Source of the DNA: Lewinellaceae bacterium
GTDB lineage: Bacteria; Bacteroidota; Bacteroidia; Chitinophagales; Saprospiraceae
Length of the DNA: 64,000 nt
Direction: 5' to 3'
Assembly (NCBI GenBank): GCA_020636255.1
Contig: JACJYE010000002.1
Location: 1 to 64,000 of the forward strand
The stretch's first letter is position 1. Each line of letters begins with the position of its first letter. A model generated the notes under the pieces. It was given only the letters and a program-made list of their open reading frames with translations. It ran no database searches and was not told the DNA's origin. The translations under genes were made by a program, and so were the position numbers. This document shows positions 24,819 to 34,373 of the stretch, one piece after another.

Positions 24819-27485
24819 ATGGCTAAGCAGCTCTGCATTCTCCCGGCTTTACTCCTGCTTTTTTCCGTACACCTGGGCGCCCAGGATGTACTGAGCCGGC
24901 GAATTAACCTCAACTGCAGCCAACGGCCACTCCGGAATATCCTAAGCGATATCGAAGCGCGTTACGACGTCCATTTTGTATACAGCGAGCAATTCGTATC
25001 CCTCTCACGGCGGGTAACGCTCAACGCCAGGCGCCGGCCCCTGCGGGACGTGCTCACCACCCTTTTCAAAGATACCGGCATCGAATTTAAGGCCATAGGC
25101 GCTCAGGTCGCCCTGCGGATAGACACGAGCGCCCCTCCGGCCAATTTGAGCGCGGCGCCGGCCCAACAACGCCTCAGCCAGGCCGTGCGTGGCAAGGTAT
25201 CCGACGCCGACTCGCACCTTTCGCTCATCGGCGCCAACATTCAGCTGCTCGACAGTACCCGCTTCATCGGGGCCTCCACCGATAGTGAAGGATGGTTCAC
25301 GCTGCCCAACGTACCGGTCGGGCGGCGCAGCTTTATGGTCACCTACCTGGGTTACCAGCCCCTGACCATACGCGATGTGCTCATTATATCCGGGAAGGAG
25401 CTGGTGCTGGAGATAGAGCTGCAGGAATCCTCGACAAACCTCGAAGAGGTTATAGTCACCTCTAATATCGACAAGCTCCAGCCGCTCAACGATATGATAA
25501 CGGTTAGCGGCCGCCAGTTCCGCGTGGAAGAGGCCAGCCGCTACCCCGGCAGTTTTCAGGACCCCGCCCGTATGTGCCGTTCTTTCGCCGGGGTATCCTA
25601 CGTGAGCGACCTCGACAACGACCTTATTATCAGGGGCAACGCGCCGACCAGCCTGCTCTGGCGCCTGGAGGGCATCGAGATCCCCACCCCCAATCACTTC
25701 AGCGCGATCGGCAACACTGGGGGCGCCATCAGCATGCTGAACAGCAGCGTGCTGACCACTTCCGATTTTCTGACCAGCGCTTTCCCGGCGGAATACGGCA
25801 ACACGATCTCCGGGGTGTTTGACCTCAAATTCCGCAACGGCAACAACGAGCGGCACGAATATGCTCTGAGTGCTGGGGTGCTGGGCCTGGAAGCCTCTGT
25901 CGAAGGGCCGCTCGGCAAGGGCAGAGACGGCAGCAGTTACCTGGCCAACTACCGCTACTCCACCCTGGCGGTGCTGGAAGAGATCAACCTCAACCCCGTA
26001 CTCGATAATGGCATACCCCGTTATCAGGACCTCTCCTTTAAATTCCTCTGGCCGACGGCCAGGGCCGGCACATTTGCGCTCTTTGGGCTGGGTGCGCAGA
26101 ACGAGCTCGGCAGGGCGCCTGCACTGCTCGCCGACGGGCGGTTCGACATTCCGACGGCTTCCCGGGAGGCCGCGCAATACGGCCTGCTGGGGTTGAAGCA
26201 CGCTATCCAGCTTTCGGATGAAGCTTACCTGCAAACCATTGCCTCAATCAGCCTCAACACTTACCGGTACGATTTTGAGTACTACCAGGATTCTCTGGAG
26301 ATCGACCCTACGGAGGTGCTGTTCCGGGAACGGGAACGCCATGCCGAATCGGCTGTCAGGCTAAGCATGCAGTACAACCAAAAGTTCAACGCGCGGAACG
26401 CTATTCGCGCCGGCCTGATCGCCAGCTACCAGATATTCGACCTCTTTTACCGCTTCAACAACGAGCGCACCGGCCTGGAAGGCACCTTCCTCGACGATAC
26501 CGGCGCCGCCACTACCCTGCAGGCCTACGCTCAGTGGAAATGCCGCTGGCGCGACCGCTGGGCCGTCAATGCCGGCGCACACTTTTTATATTACAGCCTG
26601 AACAAGTCGGAAAGCCTGGAACCAAGGCTCGGCCTGAGCTACCAGTTCGACGAACGGAAGTCGCTGCGCCTGGGGCTGGGCCTGCACAGTTATATCGGCC
26701 ATGTATCGAGTTATCTCATACACCCCCCCTATGAATTTGGCGCCCAGCCTTTCCGCCACCGGCGCCTGCCGAAGTCGCTGCATGCCGTACTGGGCTACAG
26801 CGTACAACTGACACCCGACTGGCACATCCGCCCGGAGATCTACTACCAGCATATCTTCGATGTAGCCGTCAGCAGCGACCCTTCTCAAACCTGGGTCAGC
26901 GTGATCAATATTCTCAACAACTACGACATCTTCGAGTTATCAGAGGCTCCCATCGTAAATAAAGGGAAAGGCAGGAACATGGGTTTTGAGATCACGATGG
27001 AAAAGTTATTTTCCAAAGGTTTCTATGGCCTGGCGACGGCTTCCATTTACGACTCCCGTTATTATACCGCCGATGGCCGAATGTTCAGCACGCTCTTCAA
27101 CGGCAACTATATCTTCAACCTGATGGGCGGGCGCGAACACGTCATCAATAAGAATAACATCATTGGTATCAACCTGAAATTCATCTATGCAGGCGGCAAC
27201 CGCTATTCCCTCATCGATGAAGCGGCTTCCCGCGACCGGGGCTTCACCGTCTTTTATCCGGAAGAGGTCAACAGCCGCAAAGGCCCACCCTACCGGCGCA
27301 TAGACCTGCTGGCCAGCTATACGGTGAACACACCCAAAACGACCCACCGTTTATCAATCGACATTCAGAACCTGCTCAACCAGGCCAATGTGCTCGGCTA
27401 TTACTTCGACGCGAGCTCCAACCGGGTCGCCACCGAATATCAGATACAGCTGCTGTTCGACCTGAGGTACAAGGTAGTCTTCTAA
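24819..27485 (+). CDS. TonB-dependent outer membrane receptor with STN domain
   Basis: An 888-residue outer membrane protein. I chose the ATG at 24819 because a signal peptide (MAKQLCILPALLLLF, ending at LGAQ) begins there. Domains in order: STN (secretin/TonB short N-terminal, about 25-105), a carboxypeptidase-regulatory-like beta-sandwich (about 125-210; VRGKVSDADSHLSLIGA), a plug (about 225-340; LIIRGNAPTSLLWRLEGIEI) and a barrel ending in an aromatic residue (YKVVF). STN domains usually pass signals to an anti-sigma factor, but no FecR or ECF sigma gene lies nearby. No SusD partner follows, so it is not a SusCD glycan system; the substrate is unknown. Confidence 0.9.
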   Translation: MAKQLCILPALLLLFSVHLGAQDVLSRRINLNCSQRPLRNILSDIEARYDVHFVYSEQFVSLSRRVTLNARRRPLRDVLTTLFKDTGIEFKAIGAQVALRIDTSAPPANLSAAPAQQRLSQAVRGKVSDADSHLSLIGANIQLLDSTRFIGASTDSEGWFTLPNVPVGRRSFMVTYLGYQPLTIRDVLIISGKELVLEIELQESSTNLEEVIVTSNIDKLQPLNDMITVSGRQFRVEEASRYPGSFQDPARMCRSFAGVSYVSDLDNDLIIRGNAPTSLLWRLEGIEIPTPNHFSAIGNTGGAISMLNSSVLTTSDFLTSAFPAEYGNTISGVFDLKFRNGNNERHEYALSAGVLGLEASVEGPLGKGRDGSSYLANYRYSTLAVLEEINLNPVLDNGIPRYQDLSFKFLWPTARAGTFALFGLGAQNELGRAPALLADGRFDIPTASREAAQYGLLGLKHAIQLSDEAYLQTIASISLNTYRYDFEYYQDSLEIDPTEVLFRERERHAESAVRLSMQYNQKFNARNAIRAGLIASYQIFDLFYRFNNERTGLEGTFLDDTGAATTLQAYAQWKCRWRDRWAVNAGAHFLYYSLNKSESLEPRLGLSYQFDERKSLRLGLGLHSYIGHVSSYLIHPPYEFGAQPFRHRRLPKSLHAVLGYSVQLTPDWHIRPEIYYQHIFDVAVSSDPSQTWVSVINILNNYDIFELSEAPIVNKGKGRNMGFEITMEKLFSKGFYGLATASIYDSRYYTADGRMFSTLFNGNYIFNLMGGREHVINKNNIIGINLKFIYAGGNRYSLIDEAASRDRGFTVFYPEEVNSRKGPPYRRIDLLASYTVNTPKTTHRLSIDIQNLLNQANVLGYYFDASSNRVATEYQIQLLFDLRYKVVF

Positions 27486-27529
27486 GCCTTCTACTTTTCG
27501 TATCTTGCCCTCTTTTATAAAAGGATACG

Positions 27530-29110
27530 ATGATGCGGTACGGGTTCTTCACTTTATTCAGTTTGTTGTTTGCTTATGTTTCTGTGGCACAGGAAAGCCT
27601 CAATGTTTCCCTGTATGCCCAGTATAACCCCGGCGACGGGCGGGCATCGGGGTCCTGGTACTACGCCGGCCCTGACGGAAAGGAATACGCTATCCTTGGG
27701 GCACAGACAGGGACTGCTGTTGTGCATATCAAAGGGCCGAACAATCTGGAAGAGGTAGCTTTCATCCCCGGCTATTCTTCCAACTGGCGCGAGGTGACGG
27801 TAGTGGGGCAACAGGCGTATGTGGTGACGGAAGGCTCGGGCTCGCCGCACTACGGCATGCAGGTGATCGAATTGGGGCAGCTGCCCGATACCGCTTTTTT
27901 GCTCACCACCTACCCGGCAACTTTCGGGCGCGGGCATATCATTCAAAAGGACATTTTCGAAGACGCTCCCTATGTTTACGTTTGCGGCACGTCGGCCACA
28001 CAGGGCGTACACATCATCGACGTGTCCAATCCTGCCGCCCCGCAGCAGGTGGGCTTGTATCAGCCGGGGTATTACGTCCATGACTGCCATGTGCGGGGCA
28101 ACCTGCTCTTTGCGGCTGCCTTTTACGAAGGCACCGTCGATATTGTCGACATTACCGACAAGTCGGCCCCTACCCTGTTGTACCGCCTCGATGACCCCGC
28201 CGGCCATACCCACAGCGTATCCACTACAGCCGACATGAGCTACCTCTTCCTGGCCGATGAACAGGACGGGTTGCCGGGCCGCATATTCGACATCCAGAAC
28301 CTGGAAGACCCTATTGAGGTGGCCACCTATACGGCCAATACTGCCAGCCTGGTGCACAACCCCTACATTCGCGGCGATTTCGCCTTTATCACCCACAACA
28401 CCGAAGGGCTGCGCGTCGTGGATATCGCCGACCCCACCGTGCCCGTCGAGACGGGTTATTACGACACTTACTCCGGCGCCAGCGGCGGTTTCAACGGCCT
28501 GTGGTCGGGCTGCCCCTACCTGCCTTCAGGCAAGGTCATCGGTGGCAACAGAGAGGACGGGCTATACATCTGGTCATATAACAATACCCGTGCGGGGCGC
28601 TTTTACGGACAGGTATTGGATTCGCTGGCCGGAACGCCCATTTTCAACGCCAGCATTACTATAGAAGGGCCTGGCGACGTGCTGACATCGGATTTTGAAG
28701 GCAGGTTTAAAAAAGGATACCTACCCGGCGATTATACCCTAATGATTTCGGCCGCCGGTTACACCCCGAAAACAGTATCTGTGCAACTGGCAGAAGGCAG
28801 CGAGGAACACCTGATCGTCGAACTGGCAAGCCTGGCTTCCGGGTTGGAGGAAGCGCGCGCGCCAGCCCAGGCCAGCATTTATCCCAACCCTTTTACGGAA
28901 GGGATAACGATAGCAATACCTGAAGGCTTTGCAGGAGCCACGAAGCTAGTACTTTACAACCCCAGCGGCAGCGTTGCCGGTGAATACAGCGTTGCCCCCG
29001 GCAGTGCATTATACATCCCTCAGGAAGCCCTGCCAGGCGGCCTATACTGGTATGCCTTGAAGGACAGTTCAGGTGTTCTGCTGGATAGCGGCAAATTGAT
29101 CGGGCGATGA
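27530..29110 (+). CDS. Choice-of-anchor B / LVIVD-repeat protein with T9SS domain
   Basis: A 526-residue secreted protein with signal peptide ending in VSVAQ. Residues about 35-350 carry repeated blades such as VHIIDVSNPAAPQQVGLY and VDIVDITDKSAPTLLYRL, the pattern of LVIVD repeats within the choice-of-anchor B domain. A carboxypeptidase-regulatory-like domain follows (GQVLDSLAGTPIFNASI, about 360-440) and then a T9SS type A sorting domain (IYPNPFTEGITIAI). It would be a surface or released propeller protein; no enzyme activity can be assigned. A small lipoprotein gene follows after 42 bases. Confidence 0.88.
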   Translation: MMRYGFFTLFSLLFAYVSVAQESLNVSLYAQYNPGDGRASGSWYYAGPDGKEYAILGAQTGTAVVHIKGPNNLEEVAFIPGYSSNWREVTVVGQQAYVVTEGSGSPHYGMQVIELGQLPDTAFLLTTYPATFGRGHIIQKDIFEDAPYVYVCGTSATQGVHIIDVSNPAAPQQVGLYQPGYYVHDCHVRGNLLFAAAFYEGTVDIVDITDKSAPTLLYRLDDPAGHTHSVSTTADMSYLFLADEQDGLPGRIFDIQNLEDPIEVATYTANTASLVHNPYIRGDFAFITHNTEGLRVVDIADPTVPVETGYYDTYSGASGGFNGLWSGCPYLPSGKVIGGNREDGLYIWSYNNTRAGRFYGQVLDSLAGTPIFNASITIEGPGDVLTSDFEGRFKKGYLPGDYTLMISAAGYTPKTVSVQLAEGSEEHLIVELASLASGLEEARAPAQASIYPNPFTEGITIAIPEGFAGATKLVLYNPSGSVAGEYSVAPGSALYIPQEALPGGLYWYALKDSSGVLLDSGKLIGR

Positions 29111-29152
29111 AGCCTGGTGAACGTAATTCTATGGACTAAATGAATTCATGAT

Positions 29153-29788
29153 ATGCAAATCAAGAACCTATTACTATTTGCGGCCTATGCAATGGCCGTA
29201 TCCCTTTCCGCCTGCAAAGGCAACGCGCCTCAGGCCGAAGGGCAGCAAATCCTGCCTCCAAAGGCCACAGCTCCCGAACCAGGCGTAGTGTTTACCGACG
29301 CCAGCCTGTTGCCGCCGGGTGTAGTCTTCGACGGGCAGTTCCTGCAAGGCGTGCACTGGGAAGAGCAGGGCTCCAGCTATTACGGCCTGGTGTCAAAATA
29401 CCAGCAGGGTGAATTTTTCAAACCGGGCTGGGTATCCAGGTTACATCTCTACCTTTTCGAACTGAACAACGGGCAGGTGATCAGCCATAAGGCCTTCGTT
29501 GCTGAAGCGCCGAATATCTATTCGGAAGCGGGCCTGAATGCTGAGCGCACTAAAGTAGTGAACCTGCCTTCGCTGGGGCAGGCCATCGCCCTGACCTATT
29601 CCATCTGCCCTGATGGAGAGGATCCCTGTACCTTTTACGCCACCGTGTTCAACGACAAAGGGAAGTACGACTTCCAGGCTATGGAAAACGTCGATAAGGC
29701 CGTTTATTTCGAAGCACGAGCCGATATCATGCAAGGTATACCTGATGATGTGCAGCTGCAGTTGCTGGCACAGCTGTTCCCGAATTAA
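29153..29788 (+). CDS. Small lipoprotein of unknown function
   Basis: A 211-residue protein with a clear lipobox (LSAC, Cys 21) and a Gly/Gln/Pro-rich linker after it. I do not recognise the family. The stretch CPDGEDPCTFYATVFNDKG holds a Cys pair that could form a disulfide in the periplasm. It sits just after the choice-of-anchor B gene on the same strand and is convergent with the PHP phosphoesterase gene. Confidence 0.75.
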   Translation: MQIKNLLLFAAYAMAVSLSACKGNAPQAEGQQILPPKATAPEPGVVFTDASLLPPGVVFDGQFLQGVHWEEQGSSYYGLVSKYQQGEFFKPGWVSRLHLYLFELNNGQVISHKAFVAEAPNIYSEAGLNAERTKVVNLPSLGQAIALTYSICPDGEDPCTFYATVFNDKGKYDFQAMENVDKAVYFEARADIMQGIPDDVQLQLLAQLFPN

Positions 29789-29826
29789 ACAGAGCTCACG
29801 CGGATTAGCAGCAGGGCGCAGGGCTA

Positions 29827-30948
29827 TTATTGCGCTATCACTACGTGCAGGGTGATGTCGGGATGTTCATTCGGCGCCGTTACGGCGTTGAGTACCGTAA
29901 AGGGCAAGTCGAACTCCTTCAGTTGCTCCAGTGTTTTCACCTGCAGTTCGGTTTCGCCCTGCGGATGCAACACAACCAGGCCGGTACTGGTGTGAAAGGT
30001 ATAACCGCTCCGGCTTTGCAGCACGTATTCGACATCGCTGGTATTGCGTACGGTGACTACCGCAAGCGACGAAGGCCCCTGATAGGCCGCTTTGGCGACC
30101 GACAGGGAGGCTTCGGCCAGGGGGACGAGTTGTGCTTCCCGGCCGATCAGGGTATTGTTGTACCATACAACGGTGCGCCGGTTAAGCAGGGCATCCTTGA
30201 TAGCTTCGGCGGAACGCTCGGTGGCGAAAGCCAGGGTCACCGGCCGGTGGCCGCCTTCAGGTATCCCGTACTGCCAGTCTACCAGGCCATGGATATCGGA
30301 AGTGCCCATAATGGTAAGATTGTAATCGAGGGCGATCTGCAGTGCCTCATCGGAATAGGTCAAATCGTTGACCACTTCGATGCCGTCGAGCAGGCCTTCC
30401 TCGATGAGCTGCAGGTGCATGGCCGTCAGGCGGGCAATGCCGTCGGGCCGCTGGGCCGTCCAGTTGGGATGGTTCCAGAATGTAAAGGCCCCCTGTCGTT
30501 TTGCTTCGCGGAACACTTCTATGGAATCTTCGATCATGAGCTTGTTGGCGTCCTGAATAAAGATGGCGTTCGAGTGCCCGGGAGGCATGCGGCGGGTGAT
30601 CTCTGACCCTTTAACCACGATCAGCCCATAGGCGCGGGCATTGTCCTTAGCCACTTCATAAGATCGGTTGCGGTCCGGATGAGGGATATCACCTTTGTGG
30701 GGCTGGTATTCCAGGTGTTCGGTGAGGGAAATGGCGTCGAGGCTGTCGCGCAACGCTTCCTGGACCCGGATGTCGGGCCAGACGCTGCCGTCGGAGAAAA
30801 CGGTGTGCTGGTGAAAATCACAAACCAATGTCAGATAACCGGGGACATCGGGAAAGCGGATAGCTCGTTGAGGAACGTGGGTGTGCGGCGCCTGAGCAGT
30901 CAGTTGAAAAGCCTGTGCCAGGAGCAGAAGGAGCAGGAGTTTTTTCAT
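29827..30948 (-). CDS. Exported PHP-domain phosphoesterase
   Basis: A 373-residue protein with a signal peptide (MKKLLLLLLLAQAFQLTAQ), the reason for choosing the start at 30948. The PHP fold is shown by CDFHQHTVFSDG (the HxH metal pair), SLTEHLEY, VVKGSEITR, GHSNAIF and the C-terminal GTSDIHGLVDW. PHP proteins hydrolyse phosphoesters with two or three metal ions; the substrate of this exported group (sometimes annotated Sb-PDE family) is not clear from sequence. The last 80 residues form a beta-rich extra domain. The gene is upstream-adjacent to nothing obviously linked; trmD lies 55 bases beyond its start. Confidence 0.85.
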   Translation of the reverse strand: MKKLLLLLLLAQAFQLTAQAPHTHVPQRAIRFPDVPGYLTLVCDFHQHTVFSDGSVWPDIRVQEALRDSLDAISLTEHLEYQPHKGDIPHPDRNRSYEVAKDNARAYGLIVVKGSEITRRMPPGHSNAIFIQDANKLMIEDSIEVFREAKRQGAFTFWNHPNWTAQRPDGIARLTAMHLQLIEEGLLDGIEVVNDLTYSDEALQIALDYNLTIMGTSDIHGLVDWQYGIPEGGHRPVTLAFATERSAEAIKDALLNRRTVVWYNNTLIGREAQLVPLAEASLSVAKAAYQGPSSLAVVTVRNTSDVEYVLQSRSGYTFHTSTGLVVLHPQGETELQVKTLEQLKEFDLPFTVLNAVTAPNEHPDITLHVVIAQ

Positions 30949-31003
30949 GGCCTGAAAATTGTTTCCTGCAAAGAAAGGCAATTTGTATTAACGGAAAGTT
31001 ATC

Positions 31004-31684
31004 TTATTCATCCTCCAACAAGCCCGGCCGGCGTTCTCTCGTCCGTTTCAGAGCCTGCTCATGGCGCCACTCCTCGATCTTTTTAAAATTGCCGCCGAGC
31101 AGGACATCGGGCACTTTCCAGCCGTGGAAGTCCTCGGGGCGGGTATAAACGGGAGGAGAAAGCAACCCGTCCTGGAAGGAGTCGAACAATGCGGAAGTCT
31201 CATCGCCGAGCACGCCCGGCAACAGGCGGCCGATAGCATCTACCAGGACGGCAGCGGGCAGTTCGCCGCCAGAGAGCACATAATCGCCGATAGAGACCTC
31301 CATCGTAACGAAATGTTCGCGGATGCGCTCGTCAATGCCCTTGTAATGGCCGCTGATGATCAGCAGGTTCTCTTTCATCGACAGGCGGTTGGCCAGGGGC
31401 TGTTCCAGGCGTTGCCCGTCTGGCGTCATATAGATGACCTCATCGTAATGGCGTTCCTGCAGCAGGCCTTCGATACAATTGGCCAGGGGTTCTACCATCA
31501 TCACCATGCCTGCGCCGCCGCCGTACTGGTAGTCGTCGACCTGCAGGTGCCGGCCCAGGCCAAAGCGCCGAAGATCCTGGATGTGTACTTCCAGCAAGCC
31601 TTTTTCCTGCGCCCGCTTCATTATGGAATGCTGGAAAGGGCTTTCCAGCAACTCGGGATGCACAGTGATGATGTCGATACGCAT
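31004..31684 (-). CDS. trmD: tRNA (guanine37-N1)-methyltransferase
   Basis: TrmD of 226 residues, a SPOUT methyltransferase that methylates G37 next to the anticodon using S-adenosylmethionine, preventing frameshifts. Clear motifs: YGGGAGMVMMVEPL, YMTPDGQRLEQPLA, LIISGHYKGIDERI and the knot region SIGDYVLSGGELPA with GRLLPGVLG. Length is normal. In many bacteria trmD lies between rpsP/rimM and rplS; here it does not. Confidence 0.97.
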   Translation of the reverse strand: MRIDIITVHPELLESPFQHSIMKRAQEKGLLEVHIQDLRRFGLGRHLQVDDYQYGGGAGMVMMVEPLANCIEGLLQERHYDEVIYMTPDGQRLEQPLANRLSMKENLLIISGHYKGIDERIREHFVTMEVSIGDYVLSGGELPAAVLVDAIGRLLPGVLGDETSALFDSFQDGLLSPPVYTRPEDFHGWKVPDVLLGGNFKKIEEWRHEQALKRTRERRPGLLEDE

Positions 31685-31700
31685 AGGTATGCTGATTGAT

Positions 31701-31751
31701 CATTGCCGATAGCAGGATGCCGGGTGGGCCGCCAATCTGCTATCGGCAATG
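31701..31751. repeat. Perfect 15-base inverted repeat between trmD and the FKBP gene
   Basis: Arms CATTGCCGATAGCAG (31701-31715) and CTGCTATCGGCAATG (31737-31751) pair perfectly around a 21-base GC-rich loop. There is no T-run on either strand. Between two genes read on the minus strand it may be an mRNA-stabilising or processing hairpin, or a terminator of unusual form. Confidence 0.6.
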
Positions 31752-31758
31752 CAATGAA

Positions 31759-32439
31759 CTAGTTCACTTTCAGCAGTTCCACCTCGAAAACCAGGGTGGA
31801 GTACGGGCCGATCGTGGGGCCGGCAGAGTGGCTACCATAAGCAAGGTCGTAAGGGATGTACAACTTCCACTTCGAGCCCTGAGGCATTAGCTGAAGGGCC
31901 TCCGTCCAGCCTTTGATCACCTGGCTGACGCCGAAGGTTGCGGGCTGGCCACGCTCGACGGAACTGTCGAACACCGTTCCGTCCATCAGGGTGCCATGAT
32001 AGTGCACGGTCACTTTATCCTTAGCCGTAGGTTTGGGGCCGTCGCCGGGCACCAGCACTTCGTATTCCAGGCCACTGGGCAGCGTCACAACGCCTTCTCG
32101 CTTGCCGTTCTTCTCCAGGAATGCCTGGCCTTCGGCGATCACCGACTCGTACTCCTTGGCCTGTTCGGCCTCCTTTGCCTTTTGCTGCTCCATCATGTAT
32201 TGCTGGATAACGGAATTGGCCTGCTGGGCGTCAATGGCCAGCTCTTTTCCTGCCATAACAGCGTTGAAGGCCTCGTGAAAAGAGGCGTCGTCGATCTTGT
32301 CAAAGCCCTGGCTTTTCAGGTTCTGGGCCAAAAGGACGCCCAGGCTGTAGCTCAATGAATCCATGTTTTGTTGTGCGTTTACAAATGAAAAAAGGAAGAG
32401 CGCCCCGAAAAGAAGCGCTATGATCTTTGTCTTTTGCAT
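31759..32439 (-). CDS. FKBP-type peptidyl-prolyl isomerase (Mip/FklB-like)
   Basis: A 226-residue exported isomerase. The start at 32439 gives a signal peptide MQKTKIIALLFGALFLF ending in VNAQ; an upstream in-frame start would read through repeat DNA. Residues about 25-110 form the helical FKBP_N dimerisation domain (LSYSLGVLLAQNLKSQG), and residues about 135-226 the FKBP catalytic fold (KVTVHYHGTLMDGTVFDSS, QVIKGWTEALQLM, IPYDLAYG). It speeds cis-trans isomerisation of Xaa-Pro bonds in the periplasm. Confidence 0.93.
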   Translation of the reverse strand: MQKTKIIALLFGALFLFSFVNAQQNMDSLSYSLGVLLAQNLKSQGFDKIDDASFHEAFNAVMAGKELAIDAQQANSVIQQYMMEQQKAKEAEQAKEYESVIAEGQAFLEKNGKREGVVTLPSGLEYEVLVPGDGPKPTAKDKVTVHYHGTLMDGTVFDSSVERGQPATFGVSQVIKGWTEALQLMPQGSKWKLYIPYDLAYGSHSAGPTIGPYSTLVFEVELLKVN

Positions 32440-32512
32440 GTGCTCTGTTTTTTGAAAATGGATAATTCGCAGAGTAAACGACGCGAAGAAAAGAAAATTT
32501 TCGCGGAAATTA

Positions 32513-32562
32513 AACGTCACCCCGTCACCCCGTCTCTCGTCTCTCGTCCCCCGTCTCTCGTT
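32513..32562. repeat. Imperfect CGTCAC/CGTCTCT tandem repeat
   Basis: About seven units of six to eight bases (CGTCACCC, CGTCTCT, CGTCCCC) lie between the start of the FKBP gene and the stop of the ubiX gene. The 5' edge TAAACGTCAC also begins the repeat inside the hybrid kinase gene at 19970. It is simple-sequence DNA that could vary in length by slippage and probably lies in the promoter or leader region of the FKBP gene. Confidence 0.55.
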
Positions 32563-32577
32563 AATGTCGCCCATGCC

Positions 32578-33153
32578 CTATGCCCCGCCTTCGCCCCAGC
32601 GATAGGATTGGACCTCAAGGCCGGCCAGGCTGAGCACGCGGTCGACGACGGTGGCGGCCAGTTCTTCGAAAGTTTGTGGCCTGCTGTAAAAAGAAGGGTT
32701 AGCCGGGCAGATAATACCTCCGGCTTCTGTGATGGTTTTCATGTTATTGATATGGATGAGGTTGTAGGGGGTATCGCGGGGCACCAGTATGAGCTTGCGG
32801 CGCTCCTTGAGCATCACATCCGCTGCGCGGGTGATCAGGCTGTCGGAAACGCCGGTAGCGATGCGGCCCATCAGGCCCATAGAACAGGGGCAGATGATAG
32901 CCACGCCATATTGGGCGGAACCGGAAGCAAAAGGGGCCATAAAATCGCGTTTGCCGTAAAAGGCAAAAGGATACTGCTCGTAACTTTTGTCGCCCAGCTC
33001 GTATGACCAGTTGAACTTAGCATTATCGCTCATCACGACGCCTACAGCGTCCAGCTGTTCCTGGTATGATACGAGCCTGTCCAGCAACACCTTTGCATAG
33101 ATACTGCCACTGGAACCACCGATGCCGATAACGATCTTGTGCTTTTGTGCCAT
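32578..33153 (-). CDS. ubiX: UbiX-family flavin prenyltransferase
   Basis: A 191-residue flavoprotein of the UbiX/Pad1 family, which adds a dimethylallyl group to FMN to make prenylated FMN, the cofactor of UbiD-type decarboxylases. Motifs are the N-terminal IGIGGSSGSIYAKVLLDRL, PFASGSAQYGVAIICPCSMG and LILVPRDTPYNLIHINNM. It would act in the cytoplasm. No ubiD gene is in the window; in this phylum quinone synthesis by the futalosine or menaquinone route is the likely context. Confidence 0.93.
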   Translation of the reverse strand: MAQKHKIVIGIGGSSGSIYAKVLLDRLVSYQEQLDAVGVVMSDNAKFNWSYELGDKSYEQYPFAFYGKRDFMAPFASGSAQYGVAIICPCSMGLMGRIATGVSDSLITRAADVMLKERRKLILVPRDTPYNLIHINNMKTITEAGGIICPANPSFYSRPQTFEELAATVVDRVLSLAGLEVQSYRWGEGGA

Positions 33154-33216
33154 TGGTTTTGCGTTGTCCGGGTATCTTTTTCAGTACAAAGACAGAAGGA
33201 AAAAGTTCAGCGCACG

Positions 33217-34281
33217 CTAACGCAACAGGCAGATGTTTCCCTGAACCAGGCTGGCCTGCTCTTGGTAAAAGAAACGATACCAAAGCATATAAACATAGAC
33301 AGAACGCCCCAGGGGCTCTCCTTTCCTGCTGCCATCCCATCTGTCTGTGGGGTCCGAAGAACGAAAAACCATCTGGCCCCAGCGGTCAAATATTGTCAAC
33401 TGGTAATCCAGCAGATCACAGGGGGATAAGGGGTAGAACTCGTCGTTTACGCCGTCGTTATTCGGGGAAAAGCTATTGGGAATATAGATACCACAGTCAC
33501 AGTTAAAAGCTATTTCGTCAATCTTTATCGTATCCCGGGCGGCGCAGTTGCCATCCTTAGCCTCAACCCAGTACAGGCCGGGCTGGTTGACCTCTATTTC
33601 CGGGCCGGTAGAATGGCCGTCACTCCAGGTATAAGATTCAAAGAAGTGGCCTGCATTAAGGATGACATTCTCTACAACGCAATAGGAAGTATCGTTTCCC
33701 AGGCCTATCGTTGGGCAACCCAGTGAAAAATCATCCAGGAACACCCAGGTTTCTTCTACAGATTCGATCCTGACGCTGATGTAATCAGTTACTACCGTTG
33801 GCGAAAACTGCAATTCGTAATATTGCCAGCTGGTATCCAATACAGGTGTAACATAAACCGGCTCAACAAAAAAACCTGCCTGGCCCGACAAGCCAACCTC
33901 GGCCTTGCTAAACTGGTTGATAAAGCCTGTGCCGAGCTTACAGGCGAACCTCAGCTTGTAGCGTTTTTCAGGCTGAAGTGGCAGGCTGAGCCCGAAAGCG
34001 ATGGCATCGGAAAAGCCGTTGTTGTATAGCCCGGCGAAGTAATGGCCTTCAGCAGCAGCGCCGTATCCGCATGTATCCGACAGCAAGTCTACTTCGCTCT
34101 GCCCGCCGAAAGCCGTAATACCAGGCACATGAGCATTGAACACGGCATTCATCAGGTTAGCGGTGCAACCCAGATCGTTCAGCTCAAAACTGCCGTTAGA
34201 AAGCTGCTGACAATATGCAGGCACGGTGTACAAAATGCCCAAAATGAAACCGTATATTCTCAATATCTTATCCATGATCAT
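33217..34281 (-). CDS. Secreted protein with T9SS type B (gliding-motility-type) sorting domain
   Basis: A 354-residue protein with signal peptide ending near PAYCQQ. The first 190 residues form a jelly-roll-like region (QLSNGSFELNDLGC; FLDDFSLGCPTIGLG). An Ig-like segment follows, and the C terminus is the gliding-motility-associated type B sorting domain: IPNSFSPNNDGVNDEFYPL, LTIFDRWGQMVFRS, DRWDGSRKGEPLGRSVYVYM. It is exported by T9SS and stays at or leaves the cell surface. Ligand unknown. Confidence 0.9.
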   Translation of the reverse strand: MIMDKILRIYGFILGILYTVPAYCQQLSNGSFELNDLGCTANLMNAVFNAHVPGITAFGGQSEVDLLSDTCGYGAAAEGHYFAGLYNNGFSDAIAFGLSLPLQPEKRYKLRFACKLGTGFINQFSKAEVGLSGQAGFFVEPVYVTPVLDTSWQYYELQFSPTVVTDYISVRIESVEETWVFLDDFSLGCPTIGLGNDTSYCVVENVILNAGHFFESYTWSDGHSTGPEIEVNQPGLYWVEAKDGNCAARDTIKIDEIAFNCDCGIYIPNSFSPNNDGVNDEFYPLSPCDLLDYQLTIFDRWGQMVFRSSDPTDRWDGSRKGEPLGRSVYVYMLWYRFFYQEQASLVQGNICLLR

Positions 34282-34373
34282 TCCGTATCAGGCCTCCGTA
34301 GCGGCCTGCGCCGGCAAAAGTTAAAAATATCTTAAACGAAACCACCTGATCCTCTTTACAATAACGCAAAAAT

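Noticed and set aside
25005..26234. A 409-codon open frame antisense to the TonB receptor gene
   Set aside because: No start context, signal or domain; a shadow of the receptor gene.
24819..27485. The TonB receptor as a SusC of a glycan-use locus
   Set aside because: No SusD-like gene follows, and the protein has an STN domain and normal receptor length; no glycoside hydrolases are nearby.
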